Assembly (NCBI GenBank): GCA_003696105.1
Contig: RFGE01000297.1
Span: 1 to 38,172, forward strand
From: Deltaproteobacteria bacterium
GTDB lineage: Bacteria > Myxococcota_A > Polyangia > Haliangiales > J016
Direction: 5' to 3'
Length of the DNA stretch: 38,172 bases
Every line of letters starts with the position of its first letter. Positions within the stretch are counted from its first letter, which is position 1. A program made the translations under genes and the position numbers. Below, in pieces: positions 25,682 to 33,925 of this stretch. The notes under the pieces are model-generated. The model had not been told where the DNA came from and made no database searches. It was given only the letters and a program-made list of their open reading frames with translations.

Positions 25682-28421
25682 CGACGTCCGCTGGCTCGGC
25701 GCGGCGCTCGGCGACGCGATCCGGCGACTCGCGGGCGAGGACGTCTATCGCGCGGTGGAGGCGCTGCGCGTCGCGTGCCGCGCGCGCCGGCGTCACGAGC
25801 CCGATGCGCCGTCGCTCGACGCTCTGCGCGCCGAGGTGGACGCGATGCCGCTGTCGCTGGCGGCGCAGGTCGCTCGTGCGTTCGGCGTCTACTTCTTGTT
25901 GATCAACACCGCCGAACAGGTCGACCGCGCGCGCCGGCGCCGCGCACACCAGCGCCGCCATCACGCCGAGCCGCCGCAACCCGGTTCCGTGCATTGGGCG
26001 ATCGAGGAGTTGGCTCGCCGGGGCAAGACGGCGGCGGACGTCGCCGACGCGCTCGCGCGCCTGGACGTTCGGCCGGTTCTCACCGCTCATCCGACCGAGG
26101 CGACGAGGCGCACGCTGCTCGGCCTACAGGCGCGCGTCGCGTCGCTGCTGCTCGATCGCGACGACGCGTCCGACGTCGAGCGCGCTTCGATCGAGCGCGA
26201 CCTCGAAGCGGAGATCGAGCTATTGTGGCTCACGTCGGCGGTGCGCGCCGATCGGCCGCAGGTCGCCGACGAGATCGGCACCGTGTCCTGGTATCTCGAG
26301 GACCGGTTCTTCGCCGCCGCCGGCCGCGTGGTCGGTCGCGTCGAGGAAGCCTACGAGGCGGTGTTCGGGCGCCCGCTCGGCGACGTGCGGCCGCTGCGGT
26401 TCGGCAGTTGGGTCGGCGGCGACCGCGACGGCAATCCGTTCGTGACCCCGGAGGTCACGGTCGCCGCGTCGCGGCGCAACGCGTGGGCGCTGCTCGGCCG
26501 GTACGTCGACGCCGTCGACGACCTGATCGAACGGCTGTCGCTGTCGAGCCGCGTGGCCGGGCCGTTTTCCGAGTTGCGCGCGTCGCTCGTGCGCGACCGC
26601 GAGGACCTGCCCGACGTATGGGAGGCCAACCGACGCCGCGATCGAGACGAACCGATCCGACTGAAGCTGAGCTTCATGCGCGCGCGGCTCGAAGCGACCC
26701 GCGCCGCGATCGCGGCCCGCTATGCCGGGCGCGAGCCCGTCGACCTGGCAGCCACCTATCCCGATGCGGCGGCATTCGAGCGCGACATCCGCATCGTCGA
26801 GGCTGCGCTGGCCGAAGCCGGCGCCACCCGCTCCATCCGCGCACACATCCGCCCCTTGCTGCGCCGGCTGCGCATCTTCGGTTTTCACGGCTACCTGCTC
26901 GACGTTCGCGAGGACGCCGCCGTCCACACCGCCGCCGTCGATGCCATCGCGAGCGCGACCGGCACCGACCTGTCGACCACCGATGCGCTCACCGGCGAGC
27001 TGCTCAGCCGCCGCCCGTTGGTCGGCCCCAACGTGCCGCTCGACGCCGCGACGCGGCGCACGATCGACGTGTTTCGCGCGATCGACCGCATTCAGGACGA
27101 GGTCGACCCGGACGCCGCACAGACCTACATCGTGTCGATGACGCGCGGCGCCGACGACCTGCTGCGGGTCCTGTTGTTGGCGCGCGAGGTCGGCCTCGTG
27201 GACCTGGCCGGCGATCCGCCGCGATCGCACATCGACGTCGTGCCGCTGTTCGAGACGCGAGCCGATCTCGTCGCGGCCCCCGCGATCGTGCGCGCGCTGT
27301 TCGACAACCGGGCATACGCGCGCCAGCTCGCCGCGCGCGGCCGCCGCCAGGAGATCATGATCGGCTACTCCGACTCGGCCAAGGACGCGGGCATCCTCCC
27401 GGCGGCGTGGTCGCTGTACCGCGCGCAGACGGCGCTGGCCGACCTGTGCCGCGACGCCGGCGTCGCGTTGACCCTGTTTCACGGCCAGGGCGGCACGGTG
27501 GGTCGCGGCGGCGGTTCGCCCGTGTACCGGGCGCTGACCGCGCTGCCGCCCGCCACCGTCGACGGTCGCATCAAGATCACCGAGCAGGGCGAGGTCATCT
27601 CGCAGAAGTACGGCCTGCCGCCGATCGCGCGCCGCAGCCTCGAGGTCGTGATCACCGGCACCCTGATGACGTCGTTCGACGACTGGCGCACGCGCGTCGA
27701 GCCGGGCGAGGTGGACCGGTTCTTCGCGACCATGGAGCGACTAGCCGAACTCGCGCTGCCGGTGTTCCGCGCGCGGGTTCACGACGACCCGCTCCTGTTC
27801 GAGCTGTTCAACCGCTGCACGCCCGTCAAGGAGCTGGCGAACGTGCACTTCGGATCCCGCCCCGCATACCGGGAGCGCGGCGCGGGCACGATGAAGGGCA
27901 TCCGCGCGATCCCGTGGGTGTTCGGCTGGACGCAAATCCGCCTGATGTTGCCCGGGTGGCTCGGCGTCGGCACCGCGCTCGCCGAGGTGGCGGCCGAACC
28001 GGGCGGCCTCGATCTGCTGCGGCGCATGGCGCGCACCTGGCCGTTTTTCGACGACCTGCTCGCGAAGATCGAGATGGTCTGCGCCAAGGCGGACCCGGAC
28101 ATCGCCAGGCTGTACGTCGCGGCGCTCGGCGGCGACCCGCGGTTCGACGCCCTGCTCGACGACCTCATCGCAGAGTACCGCCGCACGGTCGACGCGCTGC
28201 TCGCGATCCGGCAGACCGATCATCTGTTGTCGGATCAACCTCAGCTTCGCGTGGCACTCGCCCTGCGCGATCCCTACATCGACCCGCTGTCGCTGTTGCA
28301 GATATCGCTGCTGTCGCGCAAACGCGCCGCAGCCGCGGACTCCGCCGACCTCGCCATGATCGACCTCGCGCTCAGCTCGACCCTCAACGGCATCGCGCAG
28401 GGGCTCAAGAACACCGGATGA
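25668..28421 (+). CDS. ppc: Phosphoenolpyruvate carboxylase
   Basis: The 917-residue length fits bacterial PEP carboxylase, which makes oxaloacetate from PEP and bicarbonate to refill the TCA cycle. Visible signatures are VLTAHPTEATRRT (catalytic His141), GSWVGGDRDGNPFVT, MIGYSDSAKDAG, the glycine-rich loop FHGQGGTVGRGGG, ITEQGEVISQKYG and the conserved C-terminal end GLKNTG. In the loop, the Arg of the usual FHGRGG (Arg587 in Escherichia coli) is Gln607 here. The GTG at 25668 gives the normal N-terminus and overlaps kinase B by 14 bases. A small gene is coupled at its stop. Transcription together with a large kinase could link carbon metabolism to signalling, but that is inference. Confidence 0.95.
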   Translation: MALHDDVRWLGAALGDAIRRLAGEDVYRAVEALRVACRARRRHEPDAPSLDALRAEVDAMPLSLAAQVARAFGVYFLLINTAEQVDRARRRRAHQRRHHAEPPQPGSVHWAIEELARRGKTAADVADALARLDVRPVLTAHPTEATRRTLLGLQARVASLLLDRDDASDVERASIERDLEAEIELLWLTSAVRADRPQVADEIGTVSWYLEDRFFAAAGRVVGRVEEAYEAVFGRPLGDVRPLRFGSWVGGDRDGNPFVTPEVTVAASRRNAWALLGRYVDAVDDLIERLSLSSRVAGPFSELRASLVRDREDLPDVWEANRRRDRDEPIRLKLSFMRARLEATRAAIAARYAGREPVDLAATYPDAAAFERDIRIVEAALAEAGATRSIRAHIRPLLRRLRIFGFHGYLLDVREDAAVHTAAVDAIASATGTDLSTTDALTGELLSRRPLVGPNVPLDAATRRTIDVFRAIDRIQDEVDPDAAQTYIVSMTRGADDLLRVLLLAREVGLVDLAGDPPRSHIDVVPLFETRADLVAAPAIVRALFDNRAYARQLAARGRRQEIMIGYSDSAKDAGILPAAWSLYRAQTALADLCRDAGVALTLFHGQGGTVGRGGGSPVYRALTALPPATVDGRIKITEQGEVISQKYGLPPIARRSLEVVITGTLMTSFDDWRTRVEPGEVDRFFATMERLAELALPVFRARVHDDPLLFELFNRCTPVKELANVHFGSRPAYRERGAGTMKGIRAIPWVFGWTQIRLMLPGWLGVGTALAEVAAEPGGLDLLRRMARTWPFFDDLLAKIEMVCAKADPDIARLYVAALGGDPRFDALLDDLIAEYRRTVDALLAIRQTDHLLSDQPQLRVALALRDPYIDPLSLLQISLLSRKRAAAADSADLAMIDLALSSTLNGIAQGLKNTG

Positions 28422-28705
28422 ACGACACCGACAAACTGGCATTCGAGAAGATGGTCGCCGGCCTGTTGATGAACGCCGTCGCGCAGGAGCAGCGCCACGT
28501 CATGCGCTGCGCGGCCCGGCGCGGGATGGCGCTCGACGCCGAGGCCACGGTCGACTACGTCTACAGCGAGACGCTCGCCAACGTGATCAAGCGCTTCCCG
28601 GCCGAACTGGCCGGGCCCCTGCGCGCGATGCTCGACGGCGACGCGCTCAGGAGCGCGATGCGCGCCGACCTGCGCCGCCACGCCGACGCCGACTGGCTGC
28701 GATGA
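28418..28705 (+). CDS. Small helical protein coupled to PEP carboxylase, unknown
   Basis: The 95-residue protein begins MNDTDKLAFEKMVAGLLMNA and is predicted by eye to be mostly helical, with two Cys residues but no motif I recognise. Its ATG overlaps the PEP carboxylase TGA (ATGA), so it is translated together with that enzyme. The last 59 bases overlap the 3' end of the convergent protease gene. A small accessory or regulatory subunit of PEP carboxylase is possible from position only. Confidence 0.7.
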   Translation: MNDTDKLAFEKMVAGLLMNAVAQEQRHVMRCAARRGMALDAEATVDYVYSETLANVIKRFPAELAGPLRAMLDGDALRSAMRADLRRHADADWLR

Positions 28706-29816
28706 CGGCGACGGCGACGGCGATCGCGGCCGCTGCCGGCGGCGAGCCGCCGCCGCCGCGACAACCGCACCCGGCCGGCGCCGGCAGGACCGTGACCGGG
28801 ATCGACACCTCGGCCGTCTCCGGCGGCGCGCCGTCGTCGGTCACCGCGACGACGATGGCATCGGGTCCGTCGTAGTCGCCGTCGGCCGTGTACGTCACCG
28901 TGCCGTCGGCCGCCACCTCGGCGTCACCGTGCGCGGGAGGCGTGGCGATCGCGAACGTGTGCGAGTCGCCGGGATCGGCGTCGTTCGGCTCCACCACGGT
29001 GTCGGCCGTCTCGCCCGCGACGACCTCGATCGCGACGGCCGTCGGCGCCGGCGGGAAATTGCACACCGGCTCCGGCAAGTCGACCCCCGCGGTCTGCTCG
29101 ATCCACTCGACCACCGCGTCGGCGCGCACGTAGATGCCGCCCTGACCGCACGGCTGGTCGCCGATCGGCAGCCCGCGCGACGTCACGCCGACGAGGAAGT
29201 CCCCGCGCGGGGTCAGCAGGTACAGCGGCCCGCCCGAGTCGCCGTTGCACGAGTCGACGCCGTCGCCGCCCGCGACCAGCTCGCCGCCCGGGCTCACGGC
29301 GCCGTTGCACCCGTCGGTGTCCGAGCAGTCCGCGTCGGAGATCGTCGCGGTCGCCTCCTGCAGCAGCGGCGTGAATCCGCTGGCATCCGGCGTCGTCGCG
29401 CCAAACCCGACGATCGCGACCTGCGACCCGTCCGCGATGAACTGGTCGCGCGCGCAGCCGTGCGCGATGACGCGCGGCTCGACCGAGGCGTCCGACGCGA
29501 GCACGAGCACGCCGACGTCGTAGGTGCGGTACGACTCCGGGTACGCGGTTTCGTCGACGACCTCGATGCGCTCCCCGCCGCTGCGCAAATCGTTGGACCC
29601 GACCATCACCGACGTCACGCCACCGATGCAGTGGCCCGCGGTGAGCACGACGTTGGGCGCCACCAGCGTGCCGCTGCACCCGGCCTGGTTGCCGAAGTAC
29701 ACGGCGGCCGCGTCGGGCCACTTGCCGGCGGGCGCGTCGGTGCCGCCCACGACCTGCGCGCTCGCCGCCGCGGGAAACACGAGGCACGCGGCCGCGATCC
29801 ATGCTTGTCGAGCCAT
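28647..29816 (-). CDS. Secreted trypsin-like protease with MYXO-CTERM tag
   Basis: The 389-residue precursor has a signal peptide (about 1-20) and a chymotrypsin-fold (S1) protease domain with a complete triad: His62 in LTAGHC, Asp100 in YDVGVLVL and Ser194 in GDSGGP. The domain begins VVGGT, as in trypsin after activation. After it comes a beta-rich domain of about 75 residues resembling the cadherin/Ig-like repeats of surface proteins (EPNDADPGDSHTFAI...). The C-terminus is GCGCRGGGG, a hydrophobic helix and RRRRG, a MYXO-CTERM-like surface sorting tag. Ten further residues follow the Arg cluster, longer than usual, and they overlap the convergent small gene. It is probably surface-anchored and may serve predation or nutrition. 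Confidence 0.9.
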   Translation of the reverse strand: MARQAWIAAACLVFPAAASAQVVGGTDAPAGKWPDAAAVYFGNQAGCSGTLVAPNVVLTAGHCIGGVTSVMVGSNDLRSGGERIEVVDETAYPESYRTYDVGVLVLASDASVEPRVIAHGCARDQFIADGSQVAIVGFGATTPDASGFTPLLQEATATISDADCSDTDGCNGAVSPGGELVAGGDGVDSCNGDSGGPLYLLTPRGDFLVGVTSRGLPIGDQPCGQGGIYVRADAVVEWIEQTAGVDLPEPVCNFPPAPTAVAIEVVAGETADTVVEPNDADPGDSHTFAIATPPAHGDAEVAADGTVTYTADGDYDGPDAIVVAVTDDGAPPETAEVSIPVTVLPAPAGCGCRGGGGSPPAAAAIAVAVAVIAASRRRRGGAGRRASRS

Positions 29817-30082
29817 GCGGCCATGTTCCCACAACCCGGACCGCGCGGCGCGTCCCGATCGATCCGACGGTGCGGCGCATCGCACGGCCGGCCCGGCAAG
29901 CCTGCGACACGGCGGCGGTGCGCGTCGGCCGGCCGGCCGACGCCCGCGATTGACACATTCTAACGTGGCGCCAGTTGGAACCCGCACGCCCCGGCCGGCG
30001 CGTCCAACCCCAGGCCTCCGCCGCGCATCCCTGCAATCTCGCGCCGGCGCTCCGCGGCCCACGACTTGCACGGACACACGGT

Positions 30083-30655
30083 ATGCGTCCACGTCTGATC
30101 GATGTCGCCGTGGCCGCCGGGTTTGACTCCGAGTTCGCCGCCGACGCCGCCGCGGGTCCGGGCGAAGACACCGACGTCGACGCGTTCGGCGACGACACCC
30201 GCGTCGATGTCGCGTGTGCGGCGAACGTCCCGCACTCGACGCCGAGCGACGACACCCGCGTCGATGTCGCATGTGCGGCGAACGTCCCGCACTCGACGCC
30301 GAGCGACGACTGCGAGCGCATCGAACTGCGCGCCGCCGTGCGCGCCCTCCGCGAGCGCCTCGACGAACGCGCGCGCGAGGTCCACGTCGCCGCCGAGCGA
30401 ATCTGCGAACTCGAACAGCAGGTCGACGCCTCCGAAGCGCGGGCGCGCGCGCTGGAGGCTCGCGTCGCCGGCGCCGAGCAACGCGCCGCGGCGCTGCGCG
30501 ACGACCTCGCCGCGGCCCGCGCGACGATCGAATCGCTGCGCGACCACGCGCGAGCCATCGCCGCTTTGCACGAGCGGCAGCTCCGCGAGCAAGAGGCGCG
30601 CGCCGCAGGGGCGGTCGCCGCCCTGTTCGTGCTGTTTTCGCACACCCTTCGGTGA
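30083..30655 (+). CDS. Coiled-coil protein with internal 19-residue tandem repeat
   Basis: The 190-residue protein has three parts. An acidic N-terminal region is followed by two copies of a 19-residue unit beginning DDTRVDVACAANVPHS (about residues 37-74) and a partial third start. A heptad-rich helical region of about 100 residues follows (RIELRAAVRALRERLDERAREV..., EARVAGAEQRAAALRDDL...), and a short hydrophobic C-terminus (AGAVAALFVLF) may insert in a membrane. I recognise no family. The ATG at 30083 is preceded by TTGCACGGACACACGG, with no clear ribosome site. It converges on the murein endopeptidase gene with a 19-base gap. A tail-anchored or filament-like role is possible. Confidence 0.65.
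   Translation: MRPRLIDVAVAAGFDSEFAADAAAGPGEDTDVDAFGDDTRVDVACAANVPHSTPSDDTRVDVACAANVPHSTPSDDCERIELRAAVRALRERLDERAREVHVAAERICELEQQVDASEARARALEARVAGAEQRAAALRDDLAAARATIESLRDHARAIAALHERQLREQEARAAGAVAALFVLFSHTLR
30191..30304 (+). repeat. 57-bp tandem duplication
   Basis: Bases 30191-30247 and 30248-30304 are adjacent copies that differ at one position (GTCGCG against GTCGCA). A third copy starts with GACGAC and then diverges. The unit is a multiple of three and keeps the reading frame of the coiled-coil protein. The near identity implies a recent duplication. Confidence 0.95.
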
Positions 30656-30674
30656 CGGCACGCCCGCGCCGCCG

Positions 30675-31880
30675 TCACCGACAGCCGCGGTCGGCGGCGG
30701 GGCACTTGAACCGCACGTGCAGGTGATCGGCGTGCGCGGGCACGTGGCGGATCAGACCCCGCGGCGCGCCGCGCCCGTCCGGGTACTGAAACAGCCGCCG
30801 CACCTCGTCCCGCGGCACGCCGTGCGCCAGCGCCCACCGATACAGCGCGCGCTGCAAGCGATAGTCGAGGAACATCCGCTCCACGCCGCCGTCGTCGTCG
30901 GCCGTCGCGGCGAGCGCCGAAATCAGCGCCCACGTCGCCGCCAGGTCGAGCGTGCGCGGGCTCGCCGGTACGAACTCGTTCGGATAGCGGCGAGGCTTGC
31001 GCACGTAGTACAGCCCGAGATCGACGTCGCGCCCGGACTGATGCGAGCGATGACCGGAGATGCGGCCGCCGCGACGGGCGGACAGGTCGCCGATCGCCAG
31101 CGCGTGCGCGCGGGGATGGCGGCGGCGCACAGCGGCGACCGCGCGCCGGACGTGGGCGACCACGTGTGCCGCGGCGTACGCCCGCTCCGGGCGGCGGATG
31201 ACGTACCCGGGCCCCGCCACGAGGCGCGCGGCGTTGCGCAGCCGGCCGGCATGGGGACGGCCGACGCTCTGGCCGAGCGCCGGCGGGATCGGGGCGCGGT
31301 CGCCGAGCGGCACGACGAGTGCCTGGCCCGGCCGGATCAGCGACCCGGCCAGCGCGTTGTCCGAGCGGATCGCTTCCACCGTGGTGTCGTAGCGGCGCGC
31401 GATCGCGTACAGGGTGTCTCCGGCCGCGACCCGGTGGACCACCGACCCGGCCGCCGCCGCCCTCCGGCGCGCCGGACCGGCGGCGCCGAAAGGCGTGCCC
31501 CGCGTACTCGTCGATCGCGCGGCAGGCGCGGGCGCGCGCGACGCGGAAACCGAGCCGCGGCAGGCGGGCACGCGCACGCGATCGCCCGGCAGGATCCGGC
31601 TGCCGGCCGCGCCGCGGGCGCGAAGGATCTCGCGCGGATCGCAGCCGTACCGGCGCGCGATCGCCCACAGCGAGTCGCCGGGCGCGACGACGTGAACGAC
31701 GCCGCCGGCCGTCCCCGTATCCCCCGACCGCGGCGCGCCGGCGGGCACGGCCCCGCGGGTCGCCGCGGCGGCCGCGCGGGCGTCGCCGCCGTCCGCATCG
31801 CTCGCGGTGTTGGCTCGCGCGACGCCACCGGCCATCCACGCCAGGGCCACGACGGCCCACGTCCCCCGTGCCGATCGCAT
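30675..31880 (-). CDS. mepA: LysM-LysM-MepA type murein endopeptidase
   Basis: The 401-residue precursor has a signal peptide, two LysM domains (VVHVVAPGDSLWAIARRYGC and VVHRVAAGDTLYAIARRYDT) and a C-terminal M74/MepA-type endopeptidase. The zinc motif HRSHQSGRDVDLG and the HADHLHVRF segment are intact. MepA enzymes cut the D-Ala-mDAP cross-links of peptidoglycan independently of penicillin-binding proteins. The LysM pair would hold it on the wall; E. coli MepA has no LysM, so this is an extended form. The ATG at 31880 is followed by a good signal sequence. It is divergent from the STAS gene. Cell-wall remodelling or attack on prey wall are both possible. Confidence 0.88.
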   Translation of the reverse strand: MRSARGTWAVVALAWMAGGVARANTASDADGGDARAAAAATRGAVPAGAPRSGDTGTAGGVVHVVAPGDSLWAIARRYGCDPREILRARGAAGSRILPGDRVRVPACRGSVSASRAPAPAARSTSTRGTPFGAAGPARRRAAAAGSVVHRVAAGDTLYAIARRYDTTVEAIRSDNALAGSLIRPGQALVVPLGDRAPIPPALGQSVGRPHAGRLRNAARLVAGPGYVIRRPERAYAAAHVVAHVRRAVAAVRRRHPRAHALAIGDLSARRGGRISGHRSHQSGRDVDLGLYYVRKPRRYPNEFVPASPRTLDLAATWALISALAATADDDGGVERMFLDYRLQRALYRWALAHGVPRDEVRRLFQYPDGRGAPRGLIRHVPAHADHLHVRFKCPAADRGCR

Positions 31881-32073
31881 CGCCCGCCACGATACCCGGC
31901 CGGCCGGCGATCGCCAAAAAAGTTGCACGTGCTCCCGTTTTGCGCGCGACGGCCCGCGCGTTTTCCCGGCATTTGTCGGGACATCCGGAGGCAGTGCCAC
32001 AAGCCGGAGCGCGGCCGTCGTCGTCGCCGCCGAAGCGCGCGCCAGCACCGCCATCCGCATCCCGCTCGCAATG

Positions 32074-32093
32074 GGGGATTCCCCTGATAGAAT
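32074..32093 (+). promoter_or_regulatory. Extended -10 with overlapping palindrome
   Basis: GGGGATTCCCC (32074-32084) is a perfect 11-base palindrome that lies just before an extended -10 element, TGATAGAAT (TAGAAT at 32088-32093). The GTG of the STAS gene is 20 bases downstream. A protein bound to the palindrome would block or steer polymerase. No -35 box is clear. Confidence 0.4.
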
Positions 32094-32113
32094 CGCGAGC
32101 CAGCGGGGTAGCC

Positions 32114-32566
32114 GTGTTGCGTTGGAGGACGAGACCTCGCCGCGAGGGCGAGACCTACGTGGTGCTCGAAGGCGACCTCACCGAGCGCGAGTCGCTGCGC
32201 GACCTGCACGTCGACACGCCGCGCGTCGTGCTGAACCTCGCGCGCGTCCGCTACATCAATTCGGAAGGCAGTCGCCGCCTCCTCCAGTTTCTCGACGAGC
32301 TGCCCGCCACGGACGTCGTCGCGGAGCTGGCGCCGCCCGCGGTCGTCGACCTGCTCAACCTCGTGCCGGCGCTCGCGAGCAAGCTGTCGGTCACCTCCGT
32401 GATCGTCCCGGTCGAGTGTCCGAACTGCCTGACCGAGGGCGACGTGCGCGCGCGCGTCACGCCCGGCCGCGTTCCCGAGGTCGACCTGCCGACCTGCGAC
32501 GAATGCGGCGCGCGGATGGAGATGGCCGTGCTCCCGGACCGCTACTTCGCGTTCCTGACCGCGTGA
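32114..32566 (+). CDS. STAS-like protein with C-terminal zinc ribbon
   Basis: The 150-residue protein has a STAS-like fold in its first 100 residues (TYVVLEGDLTERESLRDL, then RVVLNLARVRYINSEGSRRLLQFLDEL). The INSEG loop holds Ser50 at the place where anti-sigma antagonists are phosphorylated. A zinc ribbon follows with CPNC (102-105) and CDEC (128-131). STAS proteins usually act in partner-switching regulation, and the ribbon could bind protein or nucleic acid. No anti-sigma kinase is next door. The GTG was chosen over a neighbouring TTG because it sits at the domain edge; the ribosome site (GCGGGG) is weak. It converges on kinase C. Confidence 0.75.
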   Translation: MLRWRTRPRREGETYVVLEGDLTERESLRDLHVDTPRVVLNLARVRYINSEGSRRLLQFLDELPATDVVAELAPPAVVDLLNLVPALASKLSVTSVIVPVECPNCLTEGDVRARVTPGRVPEVDLPTCDECGARMEMAVLPDRYFAFLTA

Positions 32567-32618
32567 CCTGCGCGCGGCCGTACGGCGCCCCCGACCGCAG
32601 CGGCGCCGCAGACTGGGT

Positions 32619-33794
32619 TTACTTCTTGCGCCGACGCGCCCTGCTCGCCGCCACACCCGCGTCGCCGGCACCGTCGTCGCGGGCCCCGCGCGGCGCCTTG
32701 CCCAGCCACGGCAGCCAGTGCAGCAACCCTCGCCGCTGCGGCTGCCCCGGCTTGGCCCCCTCCACCGGCGTGAGCTGCGCGGACTCCACATCCTGAATCG
32801 GCGTCTCGTCGGCCGGATCGTGCGTGCGCCGCCCGATCGCGAGGTTGGCGCGCGCCTCGACCACTTCGCGACCGAGTTGCACGTGGAGGTCGCGGCGCGC
32901 TCGGTGCTCCTTGAGCACCAGCGCGAGCTGGCGCGCCATCTCCCGCACCGACGGGTAGCGGTCGGCCTCGTTCGCCGACAGGGCGCGCATCACCACCGCG
33001 ACCAGCCCCTTCGGCACGTCAGGCCGCAGCGGCCGCAGGGGCTGGATCTGCGCCTCGCGCATCTTCTTGTAGACCTCGAAATCGGTGGCGCCGTCGAACA
33101 GCCGGCGGCCGACGAGCGCCTCCCACAGCACCGTGCCCGCCGCGAACTGATCCGTCGCGGGGGTGGGCCGCGCGCCGGCGACCACGCCGGGCGACAGGTA
33201 GGAAATCTTGCCCTTGACCACGCCCGGCTCGGTGAGATCCTTGCCGCGGTCCCGCGCCAGCGACAGGCCGAAGTCGATCAGCTTGACGCGGCCGAACACG
33301 TCGAGCAGCACGTTGTGCGGCGACACGTCGCGATGGACGATCGGCGCCCGCTTGCCGTCGTCGGTGACGCGCTCGTGCGCGGCCGCCAATCCGCGAAGCA
33401 TGCCGATGCCGACGGCGGTGACCAACTCCCATCGCGCCTTCGTCCCGCGCTCGGCGCAATACTTGATGTAACTGCCGAGGTCGATGCCCTCGACCCACTC
33501 CATCACGATGTAATAGTTGCCGCCGTCTTCGACACAGTCGTAGACCTGCGGAATGTTCGCGTCGTTGAGCGCCGCACCGACGCGCGCCTCCTCGAAGAAC
33601 ATGTCGACGTAAGCGGGCTGCTCGCACAGATGCGGGTGCATCTGTTTGACCGCCACGGTGCGCTGGAAGCCTCCAGCCCCCGAGACGGTCGCGCGCCAGA
33701 CGGTGGCCATGCCGCCCCTGCCGGCCGGCTCGACCAGTTCGTACTTGCCGCCGATCACCCTGCCGGCGGCGACCGCTTCGCTCCCGCGCGCCAA
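32619..33794 (-). CDS. Ser/Thr protein kinase C with altered APE motif
   Basis: The 391-residue protein has a Hanks kinase domain with Gly loop AGRGGMATVW, Lys50, HRDVSPHN (HRD 154-156) and DFG 174-176. The APE position reads SPG (201-203), because a GGC codon replaces the usual Glu. The remaining 90 residues are charged with a basic end (RARRRKK) and no membrane helix. The layout closely follows kinase A. The TTG at 33794 gives the same N-terminal length before the Gly loop as in that relative, and TATAAG lies eight bases upstream. With Lys, HRD and DFG present it may still be active, but loss of the APE Glu often weakens the activation-segment anchor. Confidence 0.9.
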   Translation of the reverse strand: MARGSEAVAAGRVIGGKYELVEPAGRGGMATVWRATVSGAGGFQRTVAVKQMHPHLCEQPAYVDMFFEEARVGAALNDANIPQVYDCVEDGGNYYIVMEWVEGIDLGSYIKYCAERGTKARWELVTAVGIGMLRGLAAAHERVTDDGKRAPIVHRDVSPHNVLLDVFGRVKLIDFGLSLARDRGKDLTEPGVVKGKISYLSPGVVAGARPTPATDQFAAGTVLWEALVGRRLFDGATDFEVYKKMREAQIQPLRPLRPDVPKGLVAVVMRALSANEADRYPSVREMARQLALVLKEHRARRDLHVQLGREVVEARANLAIGRRTHDPADETPIQDVESAQLTPVEGAKPGQPQRRGLLHWLPWLGKAPRGARDDGAGDAGVAASRARRRKK

Positions 33795-33802
33795 GGCCCA
33801 GG

Positions 33803-33808
33803 CTTATA
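33803..33808 (-). promoter_or_regulatory. Candidate extended -10 of kinase C
   Basis: On the minus strand TGC-TATAAG forms an extended -10 element eight bases before the TTG at 33794. No Shine-Dalgarno sequence fits between it and the start, so a leaderless or nearly leaderless message is likely. Confidence 0.45.
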
Positions 33809-33925
33809 GCACAGCGCCGATCGTGGTCGTGCGGCGACAGTGTGGTCGAAGCGCCACGCGGGGTGTCGGGCAAGGCTGCGACGGCGCGCCCCGGTCGTGG
33901 CCCCGCGATTGCTTGGGAGACGGCC

